Positions 24,108-33,320 of a DNA stretch of 64,000 nucleotides are shown piece by piece; positions within the stretch are counted from its first letter, which is position 1, and each line of letters begins with the position of its first letter. A model generated the notes under the pieces. The model made no database searches, was not told the origin of the DNA, and saw only the letters and a list, made by a program, of their open reading frames with translations. Both the position numbers and the translations under genes were made by a program. The stretch spans positions 47,122 to 111,121 of the forward strand of contig NZ_BSEN01000013.1 in assembly GCF_027921845.1 (NCBI RefSeq), given 5' to 3'. This DNA is from Leifsonia poae. GTDB taxonomy: Bacteria; Actinomycetota; Actinomycetes; Actinomycetales; Microbacteriaceae.

Positions 24108-25226
24108 CTACATCCACTTGCTGCGTTTGAAGATCCAGTACAGCAGCGCGGCGAACGCGAGCATCAGTACCAGAGCGAACGGATAGCCGAGCGTCCAGTG
24201 CAGCTCGGGCATCCGATCGAAGTTCATGCCGTAGACCGCAGCGATCAGGGTGGGCGCGAACAGGATGGCCGCCCATCCGGAGATCTTCTTCATGTCCTCG
24301 TTCTGACGCTGACCGACGAGGGTCGAGTTCACGCTGAGGATCTGCGACAGCGCTTCGCGGTACTCGGTCACCCGCGTGTTGACCCGCGTGAGGTGGTCGG
24401 AGACGTCACGAAGATAAGCCTGCAGTGCATCCGGGATGTCGTACTTGCCGAAGCCGGCGCTCAAGGCGTGCAGCACCTCGGCGAGCGGCGCCGTTGCCTG
24501 CTGCAGGTCGATCACTTCCTGGCTGAGCCGGTAGATCCGCTCGGCCGCCGCCGCATCGCCGCTGAACACCTGGCGTTCGATCTGCTCCTTGTCGATGGCC
24601 ACGCCATGGAGCACGGGCGTGTAGCCGTCGACGATCGCATCGAGCAGTCGGTAGACGACCGCCTCCGGACCGAGCCTCAGCAGACTTTCGTCGGCGAGAA
24701 GCGTGCGCTCGGGGCGATCGGAGCGCATGATCTCCTCTTCGTCGAAACTGGTGCCGTCGGTGCCGTCGATCCAGCGCTTGTCCTGGCACAGCACGGCCAC
24801 CGCGTTCGGGCGCACGAGTATGTGGAACTCGGAGAAGTCGACCTCCTCCGATTCGTCGATGTACCGCGCGGAGCGCACGACGAGGAAGAGGACGTCACCG
24901 TAGCGGTCGAGCTTCGGCCGCTGATGCGCGTGGAGCAGATCTTCGACGAGCAGGGGATGCAGGTTCCAGGCGTTGGCCAGCTCGCTGATCGAGTCCGCCG
25001 TCGGCGCGGGGTAGAGGAACATCGTCATCCTGTCCGGCGCCCCATCGGCGAAGCGGAGCCCATCGGCGACGGTCGCATCGCTCGGGGCCGCTGCGGGCAG
25101 CCCTCCTGTGACGTACCTGGTCAGCCGCGGAGTTTCGATTTCGATGGCCGTCGCGACCGCCGGTGCTCGGCGACGCAGGAGTTCCATGCGCCGGGGCGAT
25201 GTCGACTCTTTTCGTCGTTGGATCAC
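24108..25226 (-). CDS. corA: Magnesium/cobalt channel CorA
   Basis: The 372-residue protein has a long cytoplasmic funnel domain (about 1-305). Two C-terminal transmembrane helices follow, separated by the hallmark YGMNF selectivity motif (APTLIAAVYGMNFDRMPELH) and ending in a basic tail (FKRSKWM). This is the standard CorA layout; pentamers conduct hydrated Mg2+. The GTG start at 25226 is supported by GGAGG 6-7 nt upstream. It lies 72 bp downstream of kup on the same strand, so a joint K+/Mg2+ uptake transcript is possible. Confidence 0.95.
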   Translation of the reverse strand: MIQRRKESTSPRRMELLRRRAPAVATAIEIETPRLTRYVTGGLPAAAPSDATVADGLRFADGAPDRMTMFLYPAPTADSISELANAWNLHPLLVEDLLHAHQRPKLDRYGDVLFLVVRSARYIDESEEVDFSEFHILVRPNAVAVLCQDKRWIDGTDGTSFDEEEIMRSDRPERTLLADESLLRLGPEAVVYRLLDAIVDGYTPVLHGVAIDKEQIERQVFSGDAAAAERIYRLSQEVIDLQQATAPLAEVLHALSAGFGKYDIPDALQAYLRDVSDHLTRVNTRVTEYREALSQILSVNSTLVGQRQNEDMKKISGWAAILFAPTLIAAVYGMNFDRMPELHWTLGYPFALVLMLAFAALLYWIFKRSKWM

Positions 25227-25298
25227 TCCGTGCCTCCTTCGCGGCCGCGCGTCTCACAGGTCAGACTACGACGAACGACATTCTGAGCAGTGGCTGCG

Positions 25299-27269
25299 TC
25301 AGATCTCGACGTCGCTGCCCATCGTGACGGTGCGGAGCGCCGGCAGCCCAAAACGGGCGGCGGGGTCGGCCGCATTGTGGGCGAGAGCGACGAACAACGA
25401 ACGCCGCCACCGGACCATGCCCTTGTTCTTCGTCGTGCGGATCGCTCCGCGGGAGATGAAGTACGAGGCGTTCTTGAAGTCGCCGGCGTGGAGGGGGAGG
25501 GCTCCGGCATGGCAGGCGGCGCGGAGCGCCCGCGGGATGTCCGGCTTGTCCGAGAAGCCGAAACGGATCGCCAGGTGCTCGATGCCGTCGTCGGCGTAGC
25601 CGAGATCGTCGTAGGTGAACGCCTCCGACGGCGGCACATGGGGCACCGGTGCCGTGGACACCGAGACGATGATGACGTGCTCGTGCAGGACGTGATTGTG
25701 CTTCACATTCGCGCGCAGAGCGAGCGGGGTGCTGTCCTTGTTCGGATGCGGGAAGATGGCGACCCCGGGCACCCGTGGCAGGTTCTGCACGCGCACGTCC
25801 TCGATGAACTGGGCGAGCGAGCCCTCCTTCTTCTTCCGATCGTTCTGAACGAGCTGCCGGCCCCGGCGCCACGTGGTCATGATGGTGATGACCGCCGCGG
25901 CGATGAGCAGTGGCACCCAGCCGCCGTTCACGATCTTCGAGAGGTTGCCGGCGAGGAATGCCAGCTCGAGGCCGCCGAACACGACGGCGGCGGCCCCGAT
26001 CTTCCATGGTCCCCAGCTCCAGAGCGGGCGGGCGACCAGCACGAGCAGCAGCGTGTCCACCACGAGGGCGCCGGTGACGGAGATGCCGTAGGCCGTCGAC
26101 AACCGTTCGGAGGAGCCGAACGCGAGCATCACGGTCATGACGCCGATGAACAGCAGCGCGTTGATGGCGGGCATGTAGATCTGACCGCCCTCGCGCTTCG
26201 ACGTCTGCCGGATGGTGAGCGGAGGCAGCACGCCGAGCTGCACGGCCTGCCGGGACAGCGAGAAGGCTCCGGAGATGACAGCCTGGCTGGCGATCACCGT
26301 GGCGACCGTCGCCAGGATGACCACGGGGAGTCGACCCCACTCCGGGATCAGCAGGAAGAACGGATTGGCCTTGGCGGCGGGATGATGCAGCACCAGCGCA
26401 GCCTGGCCGAGGTAGTTGATCGTGAGCGCGGGGAAGACGAGGAAGAACCACGCCCGGCGGATCGGCGAGCGCCCGAAGTGCCCCATGTCGGCGTAGAGAG
26501 CTTCCGCTCCCGTGATGACGAGCACCACCGCGCCGAGCGCGATGAACGAGATCGACGGATGCGAGAAGATGAAGACGACCGCGTAGGTGGGGGACAGTCC
26601 GAGCAGGACCGACGGATACTGGATCACCATGGCGAGGCCCGCGGCGGCCAGCACCACGAACCACAGCACCATGACCGGGCCGAAGAGACCGCCCACCTTG
26701 CCCGTTCCGAAGCGCTGAACGACGAACAGCCCGATCAGGATCACGGCGGAGATCGGGATGATCAGGTGCGCGATAGAGGGCACGGTGACCTGCAGACCTT
26801 CGACGGCCGAGAGGACACTGATCGCCGGCGTGATGATCGAGTCGCCGTAGAACAGGGAGACCCCCACGATGCCGATGACGAGGAGGATCCCGGCCTTGCC
26901 CGCGCGTTTGGAGTACAGCCGCTGCGCGAGCGCGGCCAATGCCATCACGCCGCCCTCGCCGTCGTTGTCGGCGCGCATCAGGATGCCCAGGTACTTGATC
27001 GACACGATGATCGTGATGCTCCAGAACATCAGCGAGATGACGCCGAACACGTCGCTCTCGTTCGCGCGCACAGCGCCGCCGTCGAGGAGGAAGACCGTCT
27101 TCAACGCGTACAGCGGACTCGTTCCGATGTCGCCGAAGACCACCCCGAGCGCAGCGATCGCGACCGCCACGAGCGGCCCTCGAGCGTGCCCGGTGACCGG
27201 AGGGATACCCGGCTGATTCCTGTGTCCCGAACCGGCGCTATCCGGCCGGGTCGAAACCGACCGGGTCAT
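25299..27269 (-). CDS. kup: Low-affinity potassium uptake protein Kup (KUP/HAK/KT family)
   Basis: The 656-residue K+ transporter begins its conserved part at ALGVVFGDIGTSPLYALKTV. It has around twelve membrane segments (FYGDSIITPAISVLSAVEGL, ALYADMGHFGRSPIRRAW, GISVTGALVVDTLLLVLVA) and a C-terminal cytoplasmic domain (PGVAIFPHPNKDSTPLALRA) of normal size. ATG 27269 was chosen because CAGGGTC lies just upstream; a GTG six codons earlier (27287) is possible. The upstream 150-bp gap should contain the promoter. I looked for the ydaO-type c-di-AMP riboswitch sometimes found before kup and did not see one. Confidence 0.95.
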   Translation of the reverse strand: MTRSVSTRPDSAGSGHRNQPGIPPVTGHARGPLVAVAIAALGVVFGDIGTSPLYALKTVFLLDGGAVRANESDVFGVISLMFWSITIIVSIKYLGILMRADNDGEGGVMALAALAQRLYSKRAGKAGILLVIGIVGVSLFYGDSIITPAISVLSAVEGLQVTVPSIAHLIIPISAVILIGLFVVQRFGTGKVGGLFGPVMVLWFVVLAAAGLAMVIQYPSVLLGLSPTYAVVFIFSHPSISFIALGAVVLVITGAEALYADMGHFGRSPIRRAWFFLVFPALTINYLGQAALVLHHPAAKANPFFLLIPEWGRLPVVILATVATVIASQAVISGAFSLSRQAVQLGVLPPLTIRQTSKREGGQIYMPAINALLFIGVMTVMLAFGSSERLSTAYGISVTGALVVDTLLLVLVARPLWSWGPWKIGAAAVVFGGLELAFLAGNLSKIVNGGWVPLLIAAAVITIMTTWRRGRQLVQNDRKKKEGSLAQFIEDVRVQNLPRVPGVAIFPHPNKDSTPLALRANVKHNHVLHEHVIIVSVSTAPVPHVPPSEAFTYDDLGYADDGIEHLAIRFGFSDKPDIPRALRAACHAGALPLHAGDFKNASYFISRGAIRTTKNKGMVRWRRSLFVALAHNAADPAARFGLPALRTVTMGSDVEI

Positions 27270-27418
27270 GTGACCCTGCTGCGCCACGGGCGGCGAAACC
27301 AGCTACCTTGCATTTTCGCAACGTTACGCCTGTCTGGCGTGCATTCGGCCCGCATCGCACGAGTACACGGCGAGTTGGCATAAGCCGCGTCGACGAGGGG
27401 GCGCCCCCGCGATCTCCG

Positions 27419-28390
27419 TCAGGTGGCTGGGACCTTGATCGTGAGCCCGAGATGGTCGACCGTGAGCCGCAGCGCCGTGACGGGACCGAAGCTGTCGCCG
27501 TCGAGTTCGACCTCCTGCGGAGACTCGAACCGAGCAGTCATCGTCTCCGACTGCGCGTACTGCAGTGCTTCGTGTTTCGGTGCGCCGGCCAGGATGATCC
27601 GTCCCGTCTTGGTGCGGTGGAGGAAGCGGTTGAAGGCGAGACGGGAGCCGATGCGCGCCCAGCCGGCGAGGCGCCGCGGTCGCATCACGATCACGTCGAG
27701 CAGTCCGTCATCGACCACGGCGTCCGGGAGGAGCAGGACGTTCGCGGTAAGGGTGCCGCAGTTGCCGACGATGACGGTGTGCACCTGGGCGGAGCGGCGC
27801 CGGCTGTCGCCGAGGCGGTAGTCCATCGGGAAGCGGGTGTTGGTGAGGACGGAGCGCGCGATGGGGTCGGCGTAGGCGAGCCATCCGACGCGTCGCTTGA
27901 GTTCGGGGCTCGTCGCCGTCGCCATCCGGGCGTCCAGGCCGATGCCGGCCATCACGAGGAACGCGGCCTTTGAGACTGCGCCGTCCTCACGCCGGAGTTC
28001 GGCGAGAGCGATGTCGATCATCCGGTCGTCGCCGGTGAAGGCCGTGTGAACGGCGTGCGGGAGGTTGTTGAGCGTCAGCCGCAGGTTGCGCGCCAGGAGG
28101 TTGCCGGTTCCGGCGGGTGCGAGCGCCAGCGGCACTCCGCTCCCGCGCATGGTCTCGGCGACCGCCCGCACGGTTCCGTCGCCGCCCGCCACGATGACGA
28201 CGGACGCGCCGGCCTCGAGGGCCTCGCGGGCGACATCCGTGCCGGGGTCCTCGATCGACGTCTTGAACCACAGGGTCGGCGCCCAGCCGGCGGCCGTCTC
28301 CTCCTGCGCGACCGCAGCGCGGAGGGCGCGCTCGTTCGTCTTGACAGGATTGAAGATCACCGCGGCGCGCGGGCGCCCTGGATCAGACAT
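27419..28390 (-). CDS. Diacylglycerol-kinase-family lipid kinase
   Basis: The 323-residue protein has the DAGK catalytic domain: VIFNPVKTN near the N-terminus, the nucleotide-binding VVIVAGGDGTVRAVAETM (GGDGT at about 69-73) and LALAPAGTGNLLARNL. The C-terminal half is the YegS/DgkB-like beta-sandwich (DDGLLDVIVMRPRRLAGWAR, VELDGDSFG). It should phosphorylate a lipid such as diacylglycerol at the inner membrane face, recycling lipids for phospholipid synthesis. It is oriented like kup but separated by a normal promoter-sized gap. An intergenic palindrome cluster lies upstream of its start. Confidence 0.93.
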   Translation of the reverse strand: MSDPGRPRAAVIFNPVKTNERALRAAVAQEETAAGWAPTLWFKTSIEDPGTDVAREALEAGASVVIVAGGDGTVRAVAETMRGSGVPLALAPAGTGNLLARNLRLTLNNLPHAVHTAFTGDDRMIDIALAELRREDGAVSKAAFLVMAGIGLDARMATATSPELKRRVGWLAYADPIARSVLTNTRFPMDYRLGDSRRRSAQVHTVIVGNCGTLTANVLLLPDAVVDDGLLDVIVMRPRRLAGWARIGSRLAFNRFLHRTKTGRIILAGAPKHEALQYAQSETMTARFESPQEVELDGDSFGPVTALRLTVDHLGLTIKVPAT

Positions 28391-28449
28391 ATCAAAATCC
28401 TAGGGGCGTTGTGTGACCGTTCCGTTTCGGAGAAGGGCGACCCTCTTCT

Positions 28450-28555
28450 CGTCGAGGGGTGGCCCGCTTTCATTGAGGGGTGGCGAATCCGGGCTCGCCC
28501 GGCGTGTTTAGGCGCATTTGCCACCCCTCAACGGAACATTTGCCACCCCTCGACG
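28450..28555. repeat. Nested intergenic palindrome (two left and two right arms, GAGGGGTGGC type)
   Basis: Outer arms CGTCGAGGGGTGGC (28450-28463) and its exact complement at 28542-28555 enclose inner arms TTGAGGGGTGGC (28473-28484) and GCCACCCCTCAA (28520-28531). A GC-clamp dyad CCGGGCTCGCCCGG (28489-28502) sits at the core. It lies between the lipid-kinase gene and the end of the ROK gene. The core and right arm are shared almost exactly with the element at 34829-34932. Confidence 0.88.
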
Positions 28556-28558
28556 GAG

Positions 28559-29764
28559 TTAGGGGGAGCGGAGGAGCGTCTGCGTCGCGGCCGGGTCGGG
28601 GAACGCCTCGCGCTCGCGCACGGCGCTCTCGAGCAGGGCGTCGAGGTGTCCGGCGGCGAGGCTGATGCCGCCCATCGCGACAGCCTCGGAGCCGAGCGTC
28701 GATGCCGTGACGCTCGGGGGGAGCGGGACGATCTCGCGCAGCGTCCGCTCGAAGCGCGGGAGGAACACGTCGGCCGCGGGCGAGCTGCCGCCACCGATCA
28801 CGACCAGGTCGGGGTCCAGCGTCAGCACCATGGCCGCCGCCCCGGTGGCGAGGTCGTCGGCGAACTCGTCGACCGCGGCCAGGGCGGCCGGGTCTCCGGC
28901 GCGGGCGGACTCGAAGATCTCCTCGCGGGACGGGCGCGGCGAGGTCAGCACCGAGCTGCCGTAGAGCTCATTGAGTTCGGCCCAGCGCAGCTCGGGCATC
29001 TCGCCGACGATGCCGGCCGCGCCGTGCACCCCACGGTGCACCTTGCCGTCCACGATCGCGGCCCCACTGGTCCGGATGCCGCAGAGGACGTACACGACGT
29101 CGGAGAAGTGCTGCGCGGCGCCGATCGTGAGTTCCGCGTGCGCGCCCAGGGCGACATCGCCTTCGACGAGCACCACGGCGTCGAACTCCCGGCCGAACCG
29201 CTCGCGCAGGTCGAGCCCCACCCAGCCGGGCATGCCCGTTCCACCGAAGTGCGAGACGACGCCGTCGCTGCTGATCGCGCCGGGGGAGCCGACGGCGACC
29301 GCCCACAGGGAGCCGCGATCGAGGCCGAGCGAGTCGAGCAGCCGGTCGCTCACCTCCAGGGCCGTCGACACGCGCACGGAGGCGTCGGCGTCTTCATCGA
29401 TCGACGCGGTCAGGTGCCCGCGCACCTCGCTCGTGAGATCGGTGACGACGGCGTAGATGTGGTTGGCGCCGACGTCGATCGAGAGGAAATGCCCCAGCGC
29501 AGCCGCGACGCGGTATGACGCGGCCGGACGGCCCAGGCGTCCTTCAGCCGCTCCCTCGAACGCCTCGAGCCAGCCCATCTCGACGAGATCGTTGACCACG
29601 GCATCCACGGCGGTGCGGGAGAGGCCCGAGCTGCGGGCGAGGTCGCGCATCGTCGCGGGGCGGGCCATGACCTCACGCAGGATGCCGAGCGAATTCATCC
29701 GGCGCAGGAGGGATCGACTCCCGGTGGGCCCGAAGGCCGACTGAACTACAGCCTCTCGTGACAT
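28559..29764 (-). CDS. ROK-family transcriptional regulator
   Basis: The 401-residue protein has an N-terminal winged helix-turn-helix (about residues 25-75: GILREVMARPATMRDLARSS, GLSRTAVDAVVNDLVEMGWL). A sugar-kinase-like ROK domain follows, with the ATP-binding-type motif SIDVGANHIYAVVTDL, GSPGAISSDG, and the VHGAAGIVGEM region. The usual ROK zinc-binding CxCGxxGC cluster is not apparent, so sugar binding may differ. It is divergent from the alpha-galactoside transporter operon and is most likely its sugar-responsive repressor. ATG 29764 is preceded by AAAGGGAA. Confidence 0.92.
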   Translation of the reverse strand: MSREAVVQSAFGPTGSRSLLRRMNSLGILREVMARPATMRDLARSSGLSRTAVDAVVNDLVEMGWLEAFEGAAEGRLGRPAASYRVAAALGHFLSIDVGANHIYAVVTDLTSEVRGHLTASIDEDADASVRVSTALEVSDRLLDSLGLDRGSLWAVAVGSPGAISSDGVVSHFGGTGMPGWVGLDLRERFGREFDAVVLVEGDVALGAHAELTIGAAQHFSDVVYVLCGIRTSGAAIVDGKVHRGVHGAAGIVGEMPELRWAELNELYGSSVLTSPRPSREEIFESARAGDPAALAAVDEFADDLATGAAAMVLTLDPDLVVIGGGSSPAADVFLPRFERTLREIVPLPPSVTASTLGSEAVAMGGISLAAGHLDALLESAVREREAFPDPAATQTLLRSP

Positions 29765-29785
29765 GTTCCCTTTCCTGCTTGCGCT

Positions 29786-29806
29786 TTATAACGGCAACTT
29801 GCATAA
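29786..29806. promoter_or_regulatory. AT-rich imperfect dyad between ROK regulator and sugar operon (candidate operator)
   Basis: TTATAACGGCAACTTGCATAA has matching TTAT/ATAA ends around an imperfect centre and is unusually AT-rich for this genome. It lies 22 bp upstream of the ROK start and about 125 bp before the transporter operon. It is a plausible ROK binding site and/or promoter. Confidence 0.45.
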
Positions 29807-29930
29807 TTAACGCGATCACCAGAACTTTACCGCGAGCGAAGCCCGCTGTGGAGCTCAAACCCCGGTGTCTTCCAGCATTCAACGAACGTGCGCCAACGAC
29901 GGTTCCTTCACTCGTGGCGCTGGAGGTCCT

Positions 29931-30860
29931 ATGTCAGCCCTTCTGTCCAGAGCGCCGGCTCGCAGCGTTGCGCCCGGCCTTCCGCGACGCCGTCGGCGCG
30001 ACGACCGCAAGGTCGCCTGGCTGTTCATCGCGCCGGTGCTCGTCGGCTTCGTCGTCTTCTATCTCTACCCCACGGTGCGCGGGGTGTGGTGGTCGTTCAC
30101 CGACTACTCGCTGCTCGGCGACCCGAAATTCGTGGGCATCGCGAACTACGCGGCGGTGCTCCAAGACGGCGAGTTCTGGAACTCGATGGGCGTCACGCTC
30201 TACTATGTCGTGTTCAACGTCACGACGCAGACCGTGCTCGCCCTGCTGCTCGCAGCGCTCATGCACCGCCTGACCCGCTCGGTGGTGCTGCGGACGACGC
30301 TGCTGCTGCCGTGGCTGGTGCCGAACGTGACGGTCGGCCTGATCTGGCTGTGGCTGCTCGACACCAACCTCGGCTTCGTCAATCACGTGATCACGTCGAT
30401 GGGGCTGCCGGCTGTCGGCTTCTTCACCAACCCGGCGTTGAGCATCCCGACGATCTCGATCGTGAACACGTGGGCGTTCACCGGCTACACGGCCCTGCTG
30501 TTCTACGCGGGCATGCTGCAGATCCCGAGCGACCTGTACGAGAGCGCGTCGCTCGACGGCGCAGGGGAGTGGCGGCTCTTCACCCGCATCACCCTGCCGC
30601 TGCTGCGGCCCATCCTGGCGCTCGTGCTGGTGGTCTCGCTGATCGGATCGTTCCAGATCTTCGACACGGTCGCGGTGACGACGAAGGGCGGCCCGGTGAA
30701 CGCGACGAGGGTCATCTACTACTACATCTATCAACAGGCGTTCAACTACTTCCATATGGGCTACGCCGCGACGATGGCCATCGTCCTCGTCCTCGTCCTC
30801 GGCATCCTCACCGCGGTGCAGCTGCGCCTGCTCCGTGCCTCCGAATCCCAGCTCGCCTAG
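29931..30860 (+). CDS. Sugar ABC transporter permease, MalF type (alpha-galactoside locus)
   Basis: The 309-residue membrane protein has an Arg-rich cytoplasmic N-terminus (PRRRRRDDRK) and six hydrophobic segments. The EAA loop reads YESASLDGAGEWRLFTRITL near residue 205-225. It is the first gene of the transporter operon downstream of the divergent ROK gene. GGAGG at 29922-29926 fixes ATG 29931; a longer in-frame reading from 29865 was rejected. The unusual gene order places both permeases before the binding protein. The energising ATPase is not encoded here and is presumably a shared MsiK-type protein. Confidence 0.93.
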   Translation: MSALLSRAPARSVAPGLPRRRRRDDRKVAWLFIAPVLVGFVVFYLYPTVRGVWWSFTDYSLLGDPKFVGIANYAAVLQDGEFWNSMGVTLYYVVFNVTTQTVLALLLAALMHRLTRSVVLRTTLLLPWLVPNVTVGLIWLWLLDTNLGFVNHVITSMGLPAVGFFTNPALSIPTISIVNTWAFTGYTALLFYAGMLQIPSDLYESASLDGAGEWRLFTRITLPLLRPILALVLVVSLIGSFQIFDTVAVTTKGGPVNATRVIYYYIYQQAFNYFHMGYAATMAIVLVLVLGILTAVQLRLLRASESQLA

Positions 30861-30869
30861 GACCCGCTC

Positions 30870-31868
30870 ATGACAACGACAAAGCCCTCCGTTCCCCTCG
30901 TCACCGCCCCGGCGGCCGCCGGCGCGATCGCGAAGACCGCGACGACATCCACGTCATCCACGTCATCGAAGAAGACGGCCGGGCGCGTGCGCCGCCCCTT
31001 CTCCCTCGGACGCACCCTCGGATGGATCGTGCTGATCGTCTCGCTGGTGCTGACGATCTTCCCCTTCTACTGGATGCTCAAGACCGCTCTGACGCCGGCC
31101 GCCGACGTCATCAGGGACTCGGGCTCGCTGTTCCCCGGCAGCCCGACGATCATCAACTTCGCACGCGTGCTCGGCTTCCTCACCCCGGCGCAGGATCAGG
31201 CCGCCGGCGGATCCGGTGCATCGATCAACTTCCTGCTCTACCTGTGGAACTCGATCATCTACTGCGCGCTGATCGGCTTCTTCCAGACGCTGTTCTGCGC
31301 GATGGGCGGATACGCGTTCGCGCGGCTGCGTTTCCCCGGCCGCAACATCCTGTTCGCCATCCTGATCGCCGCCCTCATGGTGCCCGGCATCTTCACGCTG
31401 CTGCCGAACTTCGTGCTGGTACGCGACCTCGGGCTGCTCAACAACGTGTTCGGGATGGTCGCCCCGAGCCTGCTCATGACGCCGTTCGCCCTGTTCTTCC
31501 TGCGTCAGTTCTTCCTCAACATCCCGGTCGACGTCGAAGAGGCGGCCCTGCTCGACGGCGCCGGCAAGGCGCGCGTGTTCTGGCGGATCGCGCTCCCGAT
31601 GAGCAAAGGGCCGCTCATCACGATCGGCCTCATCACGGTGGTCTGGGCGTGGAAGGACTACCTGTGGCCCCTGCTGATCGGCCGCGACGAGAGCGTGCGC
31701 ACGATGACCGTCGCCCTCGGCGTGTACCTGCAGCAGTCCCCGAACACGCAACCCGACTGGACAGGACTGATGGCGGGCTCGACCCTCTCGGTCATCCCGG
31801 TGCTGGTGCTCCTGATCTTCCTCGGCCGCCGCATCGTGGAGTCCCTCAACTTCACCGGCATCAAGTGA
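30870..31868 (+). CDS. Sugar ABC transporter permease, MalG type (alpha-galactoside locus)
   Basis: The 332-residue permease starts 10 bp after the previous stop. A Thr/Ser/Ala/Lys-rich N-terminal tail (about 50 residues, including TSTSSTSSKKTAGRVRR) is longer than usual for MalG. Six membrane segments and the EAA loop VDVEEAALLDGAGKARVFWR follow. Between the first two helices an insert (GFLTPAQDQAAGGSGASINF) extends the periplasmic loop that meets the binding protein. It forms a heterodimer with the preceding permease. Confidence 0.93.
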   Translation: MTTTKPSVPLVTAPAAAGAIAKTATTSTSSTSSKKTAGRVRRPFSLGRTLGWIVLIVSLVLTIFPFYWMLKTALTPAADVIRDSGSLFPGSPTIINFARVLGFLTPAQDQAAGGSGASINFLLYLWNSIIYCALIGFFQTLFCAMGGYAFARLRFPGRNILFAILIAALMVPGIFTLLPNFVLVRDLGLLNNVFGMVAPSLLMTPFALFFLRQFFLNIPVDVEEAALLDGAGKARVFWRIALPMSKGPLITIGLITVVWAWKDYLWPLLIGRDESVRTMTVALGVYLQQSPNTQPDWTGLMAGSTLSVIPVLVLLIFLGRRIVESLNFTGIK

Positions 31869-31915
31869 TCCACCCAACCCCCAACGCACCATCAATCACA
31901 CAGAGAGAGAAACAG

Positions 31916-33256
31916 ATGAACAAGGTACGTCGCGTCGCCGCCATTGCTGCCGCCGCCGCACTCCTCGCCGGTGTTTCGGCCTGCTCGTCCTCCGGGTCGG
32001 GCTCTGACGCCAAAGTCACCCTCCAGTACTGGATGTGGGACGACACCCAGGTGCCGGCCTATCAGCAGTGCGTCGACCAGTTCGAGAAGGAGAACCCGAA
32101 CATCACCGTCAAGATCAGCCAGTCGGCGTGGGGTCAGTACTGGACCAACCTGACGACGCAGATCGCCGCGGGGAGCGCCCCCGACGTGTGGGTCGACCAG
32201 GTGTCGTACTACCCGCAGTTCGTGCAGGACAAGCAGATCGTCGACATCGAGCCGTACGTCAAGAAGGACAACATCGACCTGAGCCAGTACGTCGAGGGGC
32301 TGCCCGAGCTGTGGAAGGTGGGCGACGCCCGTTACGGGCTGCCGAAGGACTGGGACACGATGGGCCTGGTCTACAACAAGGCCGACCTCAAGGCGGCGGG
32401 CATCGATGAGGCCTCGCTCGCGAACCTCACGTGGAACCCGACCGACGGCGGAACGTTCGAGCAGACGATCGCCAAGCTCACGGTCGACAAGAAGGGCCAC
32501 AACGGGCTCGACCCCGCCTTCGACAAGAACAACGTCAAGACGTACGGCTTCCTGCCGGAGTGGGCGGACGGATCGCAGGGCCAGAACGGCTGGGGCAACC
32601 TCGCCGTCTCGAACGGCTGGACGTACGCGGACAAGAACCCGTTCGGCACGAAGTTCAACTACGACGACAGCAAGCTGACCGACACGGTCGCGTGGCTGGC
32701 CGGGCTCTCGGGCAAGGGCTACGCGCCCAAGCTCGACACGCAGTCGACGCTCGCGCGCTCCGAGGTCCTGGAGAATGGCGGCGGAGCGCTCACCACGCTC
32801 GGCTCGTTCAACCTCGCGGCGTACAAGGGCAAGACCGACCAGTACGGCTTCGCCCCGCTGCCGATCGGCCCCGAGGGTCGCAAGTCCGCGATCAACGGCC
32901 TGTCCGACGCGATCTACGCCGGTTCGAAGCACAAGGAGGAGGCCTGGAAGTGGGTCTCGTACCTCGCCTCCTCCGACTGCCAGAACACCGTGGCCGCCAC
33001 CGGTGTCGTCTTCCCCGCCATCAAGGAGGCCTCGGAGAAGTCGGCCGCCGTGCGTGAGAAGGAGGGCCTGAACGCCAAGGTCTTCCTCGACGAGCAGCAG
33101 GCGAAGGACGGCACGTTCATCCTGCCGATCAGCTACCACGGCACCGAGCTGAGCCAGATCGTTCAGGACGCCATCCAGAGCGTCGCGCTGGGATCGGCGA
33201 AGGCGGCGCCTGCGCTGACCAAGGCCAACGACCAGGTCAACGCCCTCTTCAAGTAG
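31916..33256 (+). CDS. Sugar-binding lipoprotein of the ABC transporter (alpha-galactoside locus)
   Basis: The 446-residue extracytoplasmic family 1 solute-binding protein has a lipoprotein signal peptide (MNKVRRVAAIAAAAALLAG) with lipobox LAGVSAC and lipidated Cys23. The mature protein begins with a Ser/Gly linker, then VTLQYWMWDDTQVPAYQQCV. Two-lobe features include SAPDVWVDQVSYYPQF, YGLPKDWDTMGLVYNKADLK and aromatic residues likely to stack on sugar. It captures the oligosaccharide for the two upstream permeases. The downstream GH36 enzyme suggests raffinose/melibiose-type alpha-galactosides. A strong hairpin follows its stop codon. Confidence 0.94.
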   Translation: MNKVRRVAAIAAAAALLAGVSACSSSGSGSDAKVTLQYWMWDDTQVPAYQQCVDQFEKENPNITVKISQSAWGQYWTNLTTQIAAGSAPDVWVDQVSYYPQFVQDKQIVDIEPYVKKDNIDLSQYVEGLPELWKVGDARYGLPKDWDTMGLVYNKADLKAAGIDEASLANLTWNPTDGGTFEQTIAKLTVDKKGHNGLDPAFDKNNVKTYGFLPEWADGSQGQNGWGNLAVSNGWTYADKNPFGTKFNYDDSKLTDTVAWLAGLSGKGYAPKLDTQSTLARSEVLENGGGALTTLGSFNLAAYKGKTDQYGFAPLPIGPEGRKSAINGLSDAIYAGSKHKEEAWKWVSYLASSDCQNTVAATGVVFPAIKEASEKSAAVREKEGLNAKVFLDEQQAKDGTFILPISYHGTELSQIVQDAIQSVALGSAKAAPALTKANDQVNALFK

Positions 33257-33269
33257 TCCGTTCGTTCGA

Positions 33270-33300
33270 TCGCGGGGGCGGTGCTGAGCCGCCCCCGCGA
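33270..33300 (+). terminator. Intra-operon hairpin after the binding-protein gene
   Basis: A perfect 12-bp GC stem TCGCGGGGGCGG / CCGCCCCCGCGA (33270-33281 with 33289-33300) has a 7-nt loop. It lies 13 nt after the binding-protein stop and 20 nt before the alpha-galactosidase start, with no T-run. Partial termination or mRNA stabilisation would give excess binding protein over the enzyme. Confidence 0.72.
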
Positions 33301-33320
33301 CCCGCGTAGAAAGATCGTCC

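Noticed and set aside
25290..27383. Long plus-strand frame opposite kup
   Set aside because: It is rich in Asp/Arg/Glu/His without motifs and mirrors the kup codon pattern; kup has the full transporter signature.
27270..27418. c-di-AMP (ydaO) riboswitch upstream of kup
   Set aside because: The gap is only about 150 nt and I could not recognise the conserved ydaO core; no structure support by eye.
29888..33256. Apparent 1100-residue protein reading through both permease genes into the binding protein
   Set aside because: Only the last part is real: ATG 31916 opens a complete lipoprotein signal peptide. The upstream part is an out-of-frame shadow of the permeases.
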